A stretch of DNA of 64,000 bases from Leptolyngbya subtilissima AS-A7 (GCF_039962255.1 NZ_JAMPKY010000009.1:1-64000); one strand, 5' to 3'. Counted from the first letter of the stretch, positions 17,755 to 26,966 are shown. Notes: generated from the sequence alone by a model not told the origin. A program made the numbers and translations.

Positions 17755-19086
17755 CTAGCGGTTGCCGTTAGGCCGCCGCCGCTGCAGAAACTCGGGGATA
17801 TCTAGTCCGGCCCCCAAACCGCCGCCACCACTGTTGGCGGGTGGCGTGGCGGGCGGCGGTGTGGCCAGGGTGCGCTTAAAAGGCGTAACGCGGGCTACCT
17901 CAATCTCGGGCTGGGCTCCGGCACGGGTGTTAAAGCCGGTGGCAATCACCGTGATGCAGACTTCGCCCTGCATGCGCTCGTCGATGACCGCACCAAAGAT
18001 GATGTTGGCGTTGGGATCGACCCCTTCGTAGATAATCTCGGCGGCGGCGTTGACTTCGTGGAGGGTTAGATCGGACCCTCCAGTGATGTTGAATACGGCT
18101 CCGGAGGCCCCATCGATGGACGACTCTAGCAGGGGAGAAGAGATCGCCGCGATCGCGGCTTCCCGCGCCCGTGACTTACCTGAACCCATGCCAATGCCCA
18201 TCAGGGCCGTGCCCGCGTCGGCCATAATGGCCCGCACATCAGCAAAGTCAACATTGACTAAACCGGGGATCGTAATAATGTCAGAGATACCCTGCACGCC
18301 CTGGCGCAGAATGTCGTCGGCAGTGCGAAAGGCTTCCTGCACCGGGGTCTGCTCAGAGATGACGGATAGCAGCTTGTCATTAGGAATAATAATCAGCGTG
18401 TCAACCCGACCTTGAAGGGCAGCAATGCCCTCATCGGCCTGGTTCATGCGACGGCGTCCCTCAAAAGTAAAAGGGCGAGTGACCACGCCAACGGTCAGCG
18501 CTCCGGCTTCCTTGGCTACCTCGGCCACAATGGGCGCCGCCCCTGTGCCCGTGCCGCCCCCCATGCCGGCGGTGATAAACACCAGGTCAGACTCTTCTAG
18601 GGCTGCGGAAATTTCTTCCCGAGATTCTTCGGCCGCCTTTTGGCCAATGGCGGGGTTACCCCCAGCGCCGAGCCCACGGGTCAACTTTTGACCGATGTGC
18701 AGGCTGTTGGTCTGGGTGGTGTTGTCGAGGGCCTGGGCATCGGTGTTAATGGACCAAAATTCAATCCCCGACAGGCCGCTGCTAATCATGCGATTGACGG
18801 CGTTACAGCCGCCACCGCCGACCCCAATTACCTTGATGCGGGCGACGCTGCTGGGCAAAGCCGTGTTTTTGGTGTACGTTTCTCCGGGCATAGCTCTGGC
18901 ATTGTGGGGTTGACTGGAGTTAAGCTCGCCGTGGCTAAACGGGTTAGACGGGCCAGCGAAGGCGGTCACAGCATCGGCCGCCGGAACCAGGTCAGAGGTT
19001 GCAGTCTCAGCCTGATGAGTCGAGTAAGACTCGTAGTCAGCGTTGCTGTGGCCAGCACCATTGCCGTGGGGGTTGTCGGGGGTCAT
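17755..19086 (-). CDS. ftsZ: Cell division GTPase FtsZ
   Basis: The tubulin-like protein that forms the Z ring. The GTP-binding core begins at [15 protein letters not shown], with the tubulin signature [12 protein letters not shown] and the synergy loop region [15 protein letters not shown]. The C-terminal peptide [16 protein letters not shown] is the contact site for membrane tethers. An unstructured extension of roughly 75 residues precedes the core, as in other cyanobacterial FtsZ. The open frame could start at TTG 19107, but ATG 19086 is the first ordinary start. ftsQ lies upstream and thiD directly downstream in the same direction. Confidence 0.97.
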   Translation of the reverse strand: MTPDNPHGNGAGHSNADYESYSTHQAETATSDLVPAADAVTAFAGPSNPFSHGELNSSQPHNARAMPGETYTKNTALPSSVARIKVIGVGGGGCNAVNRMISSGLSGIEFWSINTDAQALDNTTQTNSLHIGQKLTRGLGAGGNPAIGQKAAEESREEISAALEESDLVFITAGMGGGTGTGAAPIVAEVAKEAGALTVGVVTRPFTFEGRRRMNQADEGIAALQGRVDTLIIIPNDKLLSVISEQTPVQEAFRTADDILRQGVQGISDIITIPGLVNVDFADVRAIMADAGTALMGIGMGSGKSRAREAAIAAISSPLLESSIDGASGAVFNITGGSDLTLHEVNAAAEIIYEGVDPNANIIFGAVIDERMQGEVCITVIATGFNTRAGAQPEIEVARVTPFKRTLATPPPATPPANSGGGGLGAGLDIPEFLQRRRPNGNR

Positions 19087-19313
19087 AGAGTTGAAGGCCG
19101 TAGACAATATAGTAATTACCCGTACTAGATAACCGAAGATAACATCTAAGCCCTAAAGATCTAAACCCTGGCTGATGCTAGACAACTATAGAGTACTTCA
19201 TTGGAAAAAACCAAACTGCCTTGGCAAGTCTTAAACTACTTGATTTAACCATTGAAATCAGAAAAATGAGCCCCTTTGCGTCAATAGCGTCATCCTTTAT
19301 ATATCTCTATTCA

Positions 19314-19359
19314 GACGCAGGATGCATATCTATTTGGATGCAGGATGCATATCTATTCA
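19314..19359. repeat. Two 23-bp direct repeats between ftsQ and ftsZ
   Basis: Two tandem units of GAYGCAGGATGCATATCTAT(T) with a partial third unit on either side (CTCTATTCA before, AATGCAG after). They lie in the ftsQ-ftsZ spacer, upstream of ftsZ. Effect unknown; an ftsZ promoter may be nearby. Confidence 0.7.
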
Positions 19360-19399
19360 AATGCAGTAGCGTTTTAGGAAACTAGGTATCCTCAGCGGT

Positions 19400-20260
19400 T
19401 TATGGACTAGCGTCAGAGTCTGTCTGCGCTGAGCTTGCCTTTGGATCGGCGGTGTCGACTACGGCGATCGAGGGAGCGTCGGGATTGCTGAGGTCGATGC
19501 GGGCTACCTCAGACTCGGACAGCTGGCCGGGCAGATTGCGCATTTTGTCGAGGGTGGCCAGCTGCTGCTCTAGCTCTGGGCTATAAGGGCCTAGGTAGAC
19601 CGTGCCCAGCGCCGTCTCAAGCACTAGGTTGTTGGGATCGTGCCAGTCAATTTCGGTAATAGCTACCGGGCTGCCAACGATGGTTTCATAGATCTGCGGC
19701 CAGTAGCGTTGGTAGTGGGGCTGAATGCCTCGCAGTTGGAGAGTGGGCAGCTGCGGTGAGGCGCTGCCCAAACCAAAGCTGGCTAGGGGCATCCAAGCTC
19801 CGTGGGCGTCGAGAAACCCGGCTTGGAGATATTGAGTGTCGCTACCGTCGGCTTTGCCTACGGGCAGCACCACCGCTACGGGCACCCGCTCCTGCACCTT
19901 GACGTTGAGGCGCGGTGGTAAGATCTGACGGGTGACTTCTGCGGTAGTAATGGGGGCGCGATCGCGCAGTTGTCGAGCCAGCACCTCTGGCTCCACCTTC
20001 ATCAAAGGCTGAGGGTAGGTCAGCGGCATCAGGCTTTGCACCATTTCGTCGCTGAGCAGTTCGTTGCCCGTCACATTAATTTGAGCGGGACTGTTAATCA
20101 GCCATACCGGACGCGTAGCCCCCCAAAAAATGGCGGCTGTCAGCCCCGAAAGCGCCCAAAATCGCCAGAGTGCCTGGCTGATCGAAACACGCCGCCGCCG
20201 GCGGAGACTTTTTCGCCGGGTCTTGAGTTCATCACGAGACAGGGAGGAAACACGGGTCAT
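19400..20260 (-). CDS. ftsQ: Cell division protein FtsQ (POTRA-domain)
   Basis: A 286-residue bitopic membrane protein. A basic N-terminus (RDELKTRRKSLRRRRR) is followed by one membrane span (about residues 27-48, ALWRFWALSGLTAAIFWGA). A POTRA domain starts at INVTGNELLSDEMVQSL, and the FtsQ beta domain is marked by LNVKVQERVPVAVVLP and TEIDWHDPNNLVLETALGTV. FtsQ/DivIB links early and late divisome proteins from the outside. ATG 20260 (MTRVSS) fits the family better than the ATG 19 codons upstream. ftsZ follows with a spacer of about 310 bp. Confidence 0.88.
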   Translation of the reverse strand: MTRVSSLSRDELKTRRKSLRRRRRVSISQALWRFWALSGLTAAIFWGATRPVWLINSPAQINVTGNELLSDEMVQSLMPLTYPQPLMKVEPEVLARQLRDRAPITTAEVTRQILPPRLNVKVQERVPVAVVLPVGKADGSDTQYLQAGFLDAHGAWMPLASFGLGSASPQLPTLQLRGIQPHYQRYWPQIYETIVGSPVAITEIDWHDPNNLVLETALGTVYLGPYSPELEQQLATLDKMRNLPGQLSESEVARIDLSNPDAPSIAVVDTADPKASSAQTDSDASP

Positions 20261-20359
20261 GGCATCGGGGGTGGGAGCTAGGAAGCCCGGCGATCGGATC
20301 TGCCGCAGACAGCTCAAGGGTTAGAAAGGGCTCAGACCCCCGCTAATGCCCAGCTGCCG

Positions 20360-20788
20360 TTAAGCTGATGCCGATTTTAGCGCCTGAAGTGATTGATGCA
20401 ACGCTTTTTCCCAACGGCGAGCTAAATCGCCGTCGGTAAAGGGAATTCGGTAGGTTTCGCCGCTGGCAGTGGCCAAAGTTAGCTCTACTGATTTACCTGT
20501 GAAGCTAGTCTGGTCGATGGGCACCATTTCTCCATTGATTTCGAGCTGGAGGGTAGTCACCTGCTGAAGTGACAGCGTGGTCAGGTCAACAGGCCCCTGG
20601 CGGGTGGGGCGGCCCCAGGTGAGCTCATCACCCCGCTGCCCTAGCATCGAGCGAATGTCGTATTTGCTGCGATCGAACCCAGTAGCCCAAGCTTCGTAGG
20701 CCTGCACCTTTTGAAACTCGTGCCAGCCCGCCCAGGCCAAGCCGATAAACACCGCCAGCAGGGGCAGCCACAGAAGTCCTCGTTCCAT
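20360..20788 (-). CDS. Membrane-anchored conserved cyanobacterial protein
   Basis: A 142-residue protein with an N-terminal hydrophobic anchor (RGLLWLPLLAVFIGLAWAGW, residues 3-22), followed by a small domain with ELTWGRPTRQGPVDL and ending in a helix (ARRWEKALHQSLQAL). It is probably facing the periplasm or thylakoid lumen, or anchored on the cytoplasmic side; topology is not clear. It lies directly upstream of ftsQ in the same direction (100 bp), so a link to division or envelope is suggested by position only. Confidence 0.65.
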   Translation of the reverse strand: MERGLLWLPLLAVFIGLAWAGWHEFQKVQAYEAWATGFDRSKYDIRSMLGQRGDELTWGRPTRQGPVDLTTLSLQQVTTLQLEINGEMVPIDQTSFTGKSVELTLATASGETYRIPFTDGDLARRWEKALHQSLQALKSASA

Positions 20789-21019
20789 AAAATTGTGTTT
20801 ACCTCGCGGGTTAGCAGACGGTCCAACAGACCTGGGGTGAGGCCTGCGACCAGGGCATTAGGGAAAGCAAAAGTTAGCGCAGTGACTTTCAGCAATTCTC
20901 CCGGCTCAACCTAAGCACCTGTCCTATAAATTGTAAAGTCTTGCAACAGCTGCTGACAGAACTTCCTGGCTCCATGAAAAAGTGGGCCTAGGCAATTGAT
21001 TTGCCGTTCCACTGCATTT

Positions 21020-21295
21020 ATGGAGGCTGGTACATTGGCATTCCTACCAATTTTAGCTGCGGTTCCGCATACGCCCGACTGGAGCCCTAAGGTGGCCGTC
21101 GTGATGATTCTCTGTAATATTTTGGCCCTTGTCATTGGCAGACTCAGGATTAAATACCCTAGCGCACCGCCGGCAATGCCCGGCGGTGCGCTGTTTGGCA
21201 ACCTTGGCCTGCCGGCAGTGCTGGCCAGCGCCAGCTTTGGCCATCTGATTGGAACCGGGGTAATTTTGGGCCTGGCGAACCTGGGTGTTCTCTAG
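21020..21295 (+). CDS. psaK: Photosystem I reaction center subunit PsaK
   Basis: A 91-residue two-span protein of photosystem I, peripheral in the complex and involved in contact with antenna and state transitions. The first span PDWSPKVAVVMILCNILALV, the loop GRLRIKYPSAPPAMPGG and the second span ending ASFGHLIGTGVILGLANLGVL (read in two parts) are diagnostic. ATG 21020 (MEAGTLAFLPI) is chosen; an in-frame TTG lies eight codons earlier. An unusually strong DNA palindrome lies in the loop-coding part, and a terminator follows. Confidence 0.93.
   Translation: MEAGTLAFLPILAAVPHTPDWSPKVAVVMILCNILALVIGRLRIKYPSAPPAMPGGALFGNLGLPAVLASASFGHLIGTGVILGLANLGVL
21161..21192 (+). repeat. Perfect 13-bp inverted repeat inside psaK
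   Basis: AGCGCACCGCCGG (21161-21173) pairs without mismatch with CCGGCGGTGCGCT (21180-21192) around a 6-nt loop. It lies within the codons for the stromal loop between the two PsaK spans. Confidence 0.9.
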
Positions 21296-21317
21296 GCCAG
21301 CTTGAGCTAGCTCTTTA

Positions 21318-21360
21318 TATCCCCAGGAAGGTTAGAACAACGTTTCTGGGGATTTGTTTT
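21318..21360 (+). terminator. Terminator of psaK
   Basis: ATCCCCAG and CTGGGGAT form the stem with a long loop, followed by TTGTTTT. It begins about 23 bp after the psaK stop. Confidence 0.75.
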
Positions 21361-21852
21361 AGGGCTAGGCAAGCTCACTGTGGGCAATGACAGAGAGATT
21401 TAGAGGTCAGTGCAAAGAGTGCGATCGCCCTCAGCAAGCACTTGGTGCACAGTTAAGTGACCTAGGTGCAACTACTGCCAGGAGTCGGGTCAGATAGTCT
21501 GCCCTAGCAATTCTCTAGGCTCGCTACACGCCGGTTTAAACACGCTGGTTAGGCATCGGCCTCTAGGCTCTTCTGACGTTCTGCCCAAGCGTGTCGGGCT
21601 GATCTAGAGGTTGAGGATCGGTGTCACGGGATTAAGCGTCGATGCCAGGATAGCGAATGGATTTGAGGGACCAAGAGGCTACCGCCAGAGAGCACGTAGC
21701 GAGCCCATGGTTAGGTTAGCAACTTCAATAAAACCCCAGCGGCTCGACTTTGACTTGCTCTAGAGTATGGCGCGGTCGCCCCTAGTGAAAGCAGGAGGCC
21801 CACCAACAAAATTGGAGGGCCTACATTGAATAAAATTAGAAGAGATGGCTGG
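21361..21852. other. Spacer without recognisable gene
   Basis: 492 bp between psaK and the glycosyltransferase. Open frames here are short and lack family features. Nothing else was seen. Confidence 0.5.
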
Positions 21853-22872
21853 CTAGTCGGCGAGGGTAGAAAATTGCCGAAACCGATAGGTTGCGAAACT
21901 GTAGGCGAAGGCGGCACCGCCGTAGAGAAAATAGAACCAGTGCCAAGGGATTGCCCGCAAGGCAAAGAGCGGCCCGCGCTTATGCCAAAAGAAGCGATAA
22001 ACCCGCTGATTGATGACCAGCAGCCCAAGCATAATAGCGATCGCAACAATCCACAAAAAGGGCTCAATCACTCCGCCCAGCAGGCACCCTAGCGCCGCAA
22101 AGCTGAGCACCACACTCAGTCGGCTAGTGCGGTCTAGATTGAGGTCATTCATCGGCTGACCCTGGCTAAGAATTAGCTCTGCCCAAGGCAGGGCGCGGTA
22201 GAAAATTTCGGCCCGCAGCAGTGAAACGGGCTTCCAACATTTCAGGTGCTTGACCTGAATGTGCTTGCACAGGCGAATGGTGTAGCCTGCCCGCCGCAGC
22301 CGGTAACCCAGTTCAATGTCTTCGACACAGGGTCTGACGTAGCGCTCGTCAAACCCGCCCACGGCGTGAAATGCCTCGGTGCGAACGGCTCCGCAGGCCC
22401 CCCAAAAGGTTGAAGCCTTTTCGGACGATACCTGGTGGGTGTAGTGGTGAAGCAGGTTTTTGTACTGCGACAGGAAGTTAGAGGCCCCTGGCTGGTCATC
22501 GTAGGAGCCAATCAGCGCCGCTAGGTTAACGTCTTTTTGAAAGGCAATTTCGACGTTGAGAATGGTGTCTTGACCAACGGTGACATCGGCATCGATAAAA
22601 AACAGAATGTCTCCCTGGGCCATCGATGCCCCTCGGTTGCGGGCGCGGGCTGGTCCACCTGCCGAGTCGTAGCGAAATACCTTAGCCCCAAACGCTTTGG
22701 CCACTTCCCATGAACCGTCGGTGTCGCCGTCGGCAACCACAATCACCTCGTCAGGCTGCCAACTCGATTGTCTCAGGCTATCGAGGCAGCGGCGGAAGCT
22801 TTCACCACCGTTATACACAGGGATGATGATAGAAATACTGGGTCTTGATGCATGACCTGGGCTAAAACTCAT
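21853..22872 (-). CDS. Family 2 glycosyltransferase, membrane-anchored
   Basis: A 339-residue GT2 protein. The GT-A fold starts SISIIIPVYNGGESFRRCL, with DADV as the metal-binding DxD-like motif (near residue 94, in FFIDADVTVG), then CGAVRTEAFHAVGGFDE and the catalytic-type ED in VEDIELGYRLRRAGY. The C-terminus has at least two hydrophobic spans (about residues 250-285 and 310-330). Such enzymes transfer a sugar to a lipid carrier or polysaccharide; the substrate is unknown. It is isolated, with no polysaccharide gene cluster nearby. Confidence 0.88.
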   Translation of the reverse strand: MSFSPGHASRPSISIIIPVYNGGESFRRCLDSLRQSSWQPDEVIVVADGDTDGSWEVAKAFGAKVFRYDSAGGPARARNRGASMAQGDILFFIDADVTVGQDTILNVEIAFQKDVNLAALIGSYDDQPGASNFLSQYKNLLHHYTHQVSSEKASTFWGACGAVRTEAFHAVGGFDERYVRPCVEDIELGYRLRRAGYTIRLCKHIQVKHLKCWKPVSLLRAEIFYRALPWAELILSQGQPMNDLNLDRTSRLSVVLSFAALGCLLGGVIEPFLWIVAIAIMLGLLVINQRVYRFFWHKRGPLFALRAIPWHWFYFLYGGAAFAYSFATYRFRQFSTLAD

Positions 22873-23394
22873 GAACCAATTATGCCTAAGAATAAGTGCT
22901 GAGCTCTGCGAAAAATATGACTACGTAGGGAATTAACCGCCAACTTTTCTCGAAGTAGAGCATCTCTGAGAAAGAGTAAATGTCTTTGGTGATGTCTTGA
23001 GCGACTTCGGGAAGGTCTAAGAAGTCTATTTTATAGAGCTTTTAGTAAATTAAAGCACTTTATGGTGGGAAAACCATCACAGTCATTTTGCAGGAATCAT
23101 GAAAAAATTCACCTCTTCATGATTTTCTTGTAATGCTTTTTACGAAGGCTGCTTATTTCCAATCTCTATTTCTAGAGAGGTAGCAAAACTGAGGCTAGGA
23201 CGCAAGGAGTTGGTTTCTGGATAGAGCTCGAAGTGTTAACCAGTACAAGAGAGATGTGTTGCTTAATACATGGCTAGTTGCTTAAAACCTGGCCACAATT
23301 GTGGCGATCGCCTCCCTCAATACACCTGCCTGCTAGGGTTGTGCGGCAGCAAAAACCTAGCTAGCCTGGAAGTGTTCTTACTGTGCAAGCTGCC
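22873..23394. other. Spacer with one hairpin
   Basis: 522 bp, AT-rich, without a recognisable gene. AATCATGAA (23095-23103) and TTCATGATT (23116-23124) form a perfect 9-bp stem followed by a short T-rich stretch; it may be a weak terminator, but no gene precedes it on the plus strand. The promoter of the leftward glycosyltransferase should also be here. Confidence 0.5.
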
Positions 23395-23715
23395 ATGCCC
23401 ACCGGAGTTCTCTGTGCGATCGCCTATGCTGCCCTTTCTGCGATCGGCGGTCTGACGGGCTATGCCCAAGCCCGCAGTCATGTGTCCTTGGTTACTGGTT
23501 TGGTGAGCGCCGTTCTGCTGCTGACCGGAGCTTGGCTATGGCAGGCTGGTTCTGCTGGCGGGGCCGGGATGGCTATGGGAGTCACGGTAGCCCTAGTATT
23601 TATCTTCGTTCGCCGCTGGATGCAGACTCGCAAAGCCATGCCCGCCGCCATCATGATTGTGGCAGGGGTGCTGGCGTTTATGGGGATGGGGCTTTCGCTG
23701 TTCGGCGTTGTTTAG
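23395..23715 (+). CDS. TMEM14-family small membrane protein
   Basis: A 106-residue protein with four hydrophobic segments separated by glycine-rich turns (LCAIAYAALSAIGGLTGYAQ, SLVTGLVSAVLLLTGAWLW, GMAMGVTVALVFIFVRRW, PAAIMIVAGVLAFMGMGL). The order SAIGGLTGYAQARSHVSL is typical of the TMEM14/UPF0136 family, whose plant members (FAX1) take part in fatty-acid export from plastids. A role in lipid transport here is only by analogy. GTG 23383 is possible, but ATG 23395 gives the usual family start. Confidence 0.8.
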   Translation: MPTGVLCAIAYAALSAIGGLTGYAQARSHVSLVTGLVSAVLLLTGAWLWQAGSAGGAGMAMGVTVALVFIFVRRWMQTRKAMPAAIMIVAGVLAFMGMGLSLFGVV

Positions 23716-23825
23716 GGAGTGGTGAGTAGTTGAAATTATCCTGACCTTGCAACTGCGTAGCCTTTCCGAGAAAGGAGAAAGGGTGGATGAGAACCCTTGC
23801 TTCAACAGGTAAATGATTTAGGAAA

Positions 23826-24806
23826 TTAAGGCGAGTTTGTAGAATTGGCCGGTTCTGGGGAACTTGACTCAGTGGAAGATTGTTTTAGCAGGTCTTCGGC
23901 AGAAATACCTTCGGTTTGGTTGCCAAATCGCCACAGGGCAGCAGCGGCCTCAGCCTGGGTAACGCCCTTTTGGGGCTGAAAAAGGGTGGTATAGCCAAAA
24001 GCACGGCGAATATTGGCGAAATCGCCGTTTTGGTGGTCGGCCAACACCGCTCGCATCGCCAACGGCTCAATCTTAGCGGCATCCTGAAAGCCCCAGGTGG
24101 TAGCAACCGTGTCGGCCGCCGCAGTTGGCAACGGCGCACGAGAATCTAGAGGCACCTTCCACAGCACGAGGGTTTCGCGGGTAAGGGGCGCATCGGGCCG
24201 AAAGGTGACAGCTGTGGCATTGCCGGTCTTGGCACTGGGAATAATTCCCGCTTCGGCTAACCCTTGAATGGCGGCAAAGTAGGGGTGCGAAGCAGGCACA
24301 TCTTGAAAAGCGGGGGCAGTGCCAGCGGCGGCGGCGCGCATGCGCTTGGCTGGTACATCTTTATAAAATCTGTTGTTAGCAGTGAGTAGCCAGTGAGCGA
24401 ACTCACCCCGCGTAATAGTCTGGTTAGGGGCAAATTCGAGCTCTACGGGGGTGCCACCGGCTGTTGACCGTGCTGACTCGACAATGCCAAGGTCTAGCCA
24501 GTTTTGCACATAGGGGCGTAGGTCTTCGGGCACTTCGGCTAGGGTCGCGGCGCTGTCCTCAGGTGAGGGTTTTGGTTCGGTGGGTTCGGCCTCAGTGGAA
24601 GTAGGGATCTCGGCGGCTGTCTCGGCCGGATCGGGTTCGGCCTCTGCTTCAGCAGGGGTCTCGGGCTCTTCGCCGTTGAATACGGGCCGATCTTGTAGTT
24701 GCGGATCGGCCTCTAGAGACTGTTCTAGGGGACTGCCCGCACAACCGGCGACCAGTAGCAGACTCAGCCCAGATACCATGATCGTGAGACGCAGCGCAGC
24801 AGACAA
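23826..24806 (-). CDS. Lipoprotein with S-layer homology (SLH) domains
   Basis: A 326-residue envelope protein. A short signal peptide ends in the lipobox LVAGC (Cys22), so it is lipid-anchored. Residues 25-90 are a Pro/Glu/Ala-rich linker. SLH-type repeats follow: NQTITRGEFAHWLLTANNRF and FQDVPASHPYFAAIQGLAEAG, then FRPDAPLTRETLVLWK, then FQPQKGVTQAEAAAALWRFG. SLH domains bind cell-wall pyruvylated polymers. The start is TTG 24806, decided by a strong ribosome-binding site seven bases upstream; the first ATG would cut into the signal peptide. A divergent promoter is shared with the nucleoside hydrolase gene. Confidence 0.88.
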   Translation of the reverse strand: MSAALRLTIMVSGLSLLLVAGCAGSPLEQSLEADPQLQDRPVFNGEEPETPAEAEAEPDPAETAAEIPTSTEAEPTEPKPSPEDSAATLAEVPEDLRPYVQNWLDLGIVESARSTAGGTPVELEFAPNQTITRGEFAHWLLTANNRFYKDVPAKRMRAAAAGTAPAFQDVPASHPYFAAIQGLAEAGIIPSAKTGNATAVTFRPDAPLTRETLVLWKVPLDSRAPLPTAAADTVATTWGFQDAAKIEPLAMRAVLADHQNGDFANIRRAFGYTTLFQPQKGVTQAEAAAALWRFGNQTEGISAEDLLKQSSTESSSPEPANSTNSP

Positions 24807-24813
24807 GGGGGCA

Positions 24814-24821
24814 ACCTCCTT
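24814..24821 (-). promoter_or_regulatory. Ribosome-binding site deciding a TTG start
   Basis: AAGGAGGT on the minus strand, seven bases before TTG 24804-24806. It supports TTG as start of the SLH lipoprotein. Confidence 0.75.
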
Positions 24822-24928
24822 AGCGGGGGAATTGATGCAGTACCTACACAGCGTATTTTAGGACAGCACCCGCGGCCTCTGCTGGCTACGCTGTGCCACC
24901 CCTGTAGAACCCCGCTTGGAACCTGTCT

Positions 24929-25852
24929 ATGCCGCCCCGACCCATCATTATTGACTGCGACCCTGGGGTTGATGATGCGATCGCCCTCCTTCTCGCTTTC
25001 GCTAGCCCTGCTGAGTTCGAGCTGTTGGGTATCACTACTGTGGCGGGCAACGTGCCGCTGGCGCTCACCCAGGCCAACGCTCGCCGCATCTGCCACCTGG
25101 CTCAACGTACTGACGTGCCGGTGTATGCGGGGTGTCCTAGGCCACTATTGCGATCGCTCACCACCGCCGAAGACATCCACGGCGCAACGGGTTTGCAGGG
25201 GGCCGATCTACTCGAACCCACTCTGCCGCTGCAATCTCAACATGCCGTCGCGTTTCTGATTGAACAATTCACCACGACCTCGACGCCCATTACCCTAGCT
25301 ACCCTCGGCCCGCTCACCAATCTAGCGGTAGCACTGATCCAGTGCCCCGAGATTGCCCAAGGCATTGACCAGGTGGTGATGATGGGTGGAGCTTTGGGAA
25401 ACGGCAACATTACCCCCGCCGCTGAGTTCAATATCTACGTCGATCCCCATGCGGCCAACGTAGTCGTAGAGGCCGGTCTGCCCCTGACCATGATCGGCTT
25501 GGATGTCACTCACCAAGTTGTAACCACTCCCGATCGCCTGGCAGCGCTTGAGGCCCTGGGCACCCCCGTGAGCAAAGCCGCTGTGGGCATGCTGCGCTAC
25601 TACGGCCAGCTAGATGTTGAACGTCATGGGCTAACCGCGCCCCCCCTCCACGACCCCTGTGTGATCGCCTATCTGCTGCACCCCGAGCTCTTTACCGGTC
25701 GGCCCATGCACCTGGCGATTGAAACCGAAGGCACCCTTTGCCTAGGGCGCACCGTGGCCAATGGGCACCTGACTCCCAACGCCACCGTCATCGAAACTGC
25801 TAATGCCGACGGTATCTATGCACTTTTGACAGAACGCCTTGGGAAACTATAG
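24929..25852 (+). CDS. Inosine-uridine-preferring nucleoside hydrolase family protein
   Basis: A 307-residue enzyme of the nucleoside hydrolase family, which cleaves the N-glycosidic bond of ribonucleosides for purine and pyrimidine salvage. The calcium-binding signature IIDCDPGVDDAIALLLA lies at residues 7-23. Further family blocks are ITTVAGNVPLALTQANA, MMGGALGNGNITPAAEFNIY (the NxxPxAEFN ribose-binding stretch) and PPLHDPCVIAYLL, with the active-site His-Asp pair. Length is normal. Base specificity cannot be read from sequence. The gene is divergent from the SLH lipoprotein and is followed by a hypothetical gene 42 bp on. Confidence 0.93.
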   Translation: MPPRPIIIDCDPGVDDAIALLLAFASPAEFELLGITTVAGNVPLALTQANARRICHLAQRTDVPVYAGCPRPLLRSLTTAEDIHGATGLQGADLLEPTLPLQSQHAVAFLIEQFTTTSTPITLATLGPLTNLAVALIQCPEIAQGIDQVVMMGGALGNGNITPAAEFNIYVDPHAANVVVEAGLPLTMIGLDVTHQVVTTPDRLAALEALGTPVSKAAVGMLRYYGQLDVERHGLTAPPLHDPCVIAYLLHPELFTGRPMHLAIETEGTLCLGRTVANGHLTPNATVIETANADGIYALLTERLGKL

Positions 25853-25894
25853 TCGGGCACAAAACTCCCCCAGCTCGCTTGATAAGATAGCCCT

Positions 25895-26482
25895 ATGGCT
25901 TACACCACCGAACAACTCCTGGACTTTCTCGATCAGGAACTTCGCGCCACCTGGAAGGGCGAGCGGGTGGTGCTGTCTTCCGCCGATCGCATTGACAATC
26001 CGGTGCTTTCGAAGGCGATCGGAGCAGACAAGCTGAGCAAAGTATTTGCCATTCAAGACTTTCGCGCCCAAATTCACGATTACCAGCACGAGCACGGGGT
26101 GTCGGGTCTGATGTGGTACACCTGCCGGTTTCAGGGCCGCAGCCTGCGGGTGCCCGAACTGCATCCCCAGCTGATCGCTATTCCTGCCGACAAGTTGGCT
26201 CTAGTGGGGGCAAAGCCAGCCATAGTCGAGTTTTGGCGACAATCCATCGCTGGCTTGCGCCTGTGGATGGCTGGCAATCAGCCCCAACCCACTACCCCAG
26301 AGGCGGTAGAACAGCTGATTGCCGCCAGTGAATGGGCCGAGCTATCCGCCACACGAGATGAGCTGTATCTCAGCCTGTGCTGGGGCGATCCCAAAGACTG
26401 CCACTGCGACTGGGCAAAGCCAGAGTCGGGGTGCGATCGCATCATCGCCACCGCCGGAGAACCCAGCGGCATCAAGGTATAA
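25895..26482 (+). CDS. Conserved hypothetical protein upstream of ccmK3
   Basis: A 195-residue soluble protein beginning MAYTTEQLLDFLDQELRATW. It has no membrane segment. The C-terminus contains four cysteines and a histidine in CWGDPKDCHCDWAKPESGC, a possible metal site. It lies 43 bp after the nucleoside hydrolase and 53 bp before ccmK3 in the same direction, so it may be transcribed with the shell genes. I do not recognise the family and give no function. Confidence 0.65.
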   Translation: MAYTTEQLLDFLDQELRATWKGERVVLSSADRIDNPVLSKAIGADKLSKVFAIQDFRAQIHDYQHEHGVSGLMWYTCRFQGRSLRVPELHPQLIAIPADKLALVGAKPAIVEFWRQSIAGLRLWMAGNQPQPTTPEAVEQLIAASEWAELSATRDELYLSLCWGDPKDCHCDWAKPESGCDRIIATAGEPSGIKV

Positions 26483-26522
26483 AGTTATAGTTGAGCATCG
26501 AGCAGCGCTCAACCACAACTTT
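26481..26522 (+). promoter_or_regulatory. Stem-loop just before ccmK3
   Basis: AAAGTTATAGTTGAGC pairs with GCTCAACCACAACTTT (two mismatches). The right arm ends one base before the ribosome-binding site TAGGAG of ccmK3. It could be a terminator-like structure partially separating ccmK3 from the gene upstream, or a translation control element. Confidence 0.5.
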
Positions 26523-26535
26523 AGGAGCACCCCCT

Positions 26536-26847
26536 ATGGCCATTGCCGTCGGCGTCATTGAAACCCAAACCTTTCCCGCAGTGCTGGCCGCCGCCGATGC
26601 CATGGTCAAAGCGGCCAACGTCACCGTCTCGGTGCAAGATCGCTCCGAGAGTGGGCGGCAGTTTGTGGTGATTCGTGGCCTAGTGGCCGAGGTCAAGCGC
26701 GCTATGGAAGCCGGGCTGATCGCAGCCAAAGCCTGCCCTAACCTGGCCGAAGTCACTTCTCACGTGATCATCCCTAACCCCACCGACAACATCGACGCGA
26801 TTCTGCCCATTGGGTTTACTTCGGCCTCAGAATCCTTCCGGGTATAA
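26536..26847 (+). CDS. ccmK3: Carboxysome shell protein CcmK3
   Basis: A 103-residue single-domain BMC-H protein. It starts MAIAVGVIETQTFPAVLAAA and continues DAMVKAANVTVSVQDRSESGRQFVV (read in parts), then IRGLVAEVKRAMEAG. The pore-forming loop found in CcmK1, K2 and K4 (KIGSG or RAGSA) is replaced here by RSESGRQ, the usual sign of CcmK3. CcmK3 does not form a homohexamer shell alone but assembles with CcmK4. The start has TAGGAGC before the ATG. An in-frame ATG upstream at 26491 is not supported. ccmK4 follows 119 bp downstream. Confidence 0.88.
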   Translation: MAIAVGVIETQTFPAVLAAADAMVKAANVTVSVQDRSESGRQFVVIRGLVAEVKRAMEAGLIAAKACPNLAEVTSHVIIPNPTDNIDAILPIGFTSASESFRV

Positions 26848-26966
26848 GGTCTACTATTACAACCCCCCCACAGTCTTTAATAATTCGACACGGCGCGATC
26901 GCTACCACCGCCCCGTACAATGAAGGTTGAATTTTTTACCTGCAAAACTTTCTCAGGAGTACAACC

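Noticed and set aside
21711-22067. Minus-strand open frame at the end of the glycosyltransferase
   Set aside because: It overlaps the membrane-spanning C-terminal part of the glycosyltransferase in another frame.
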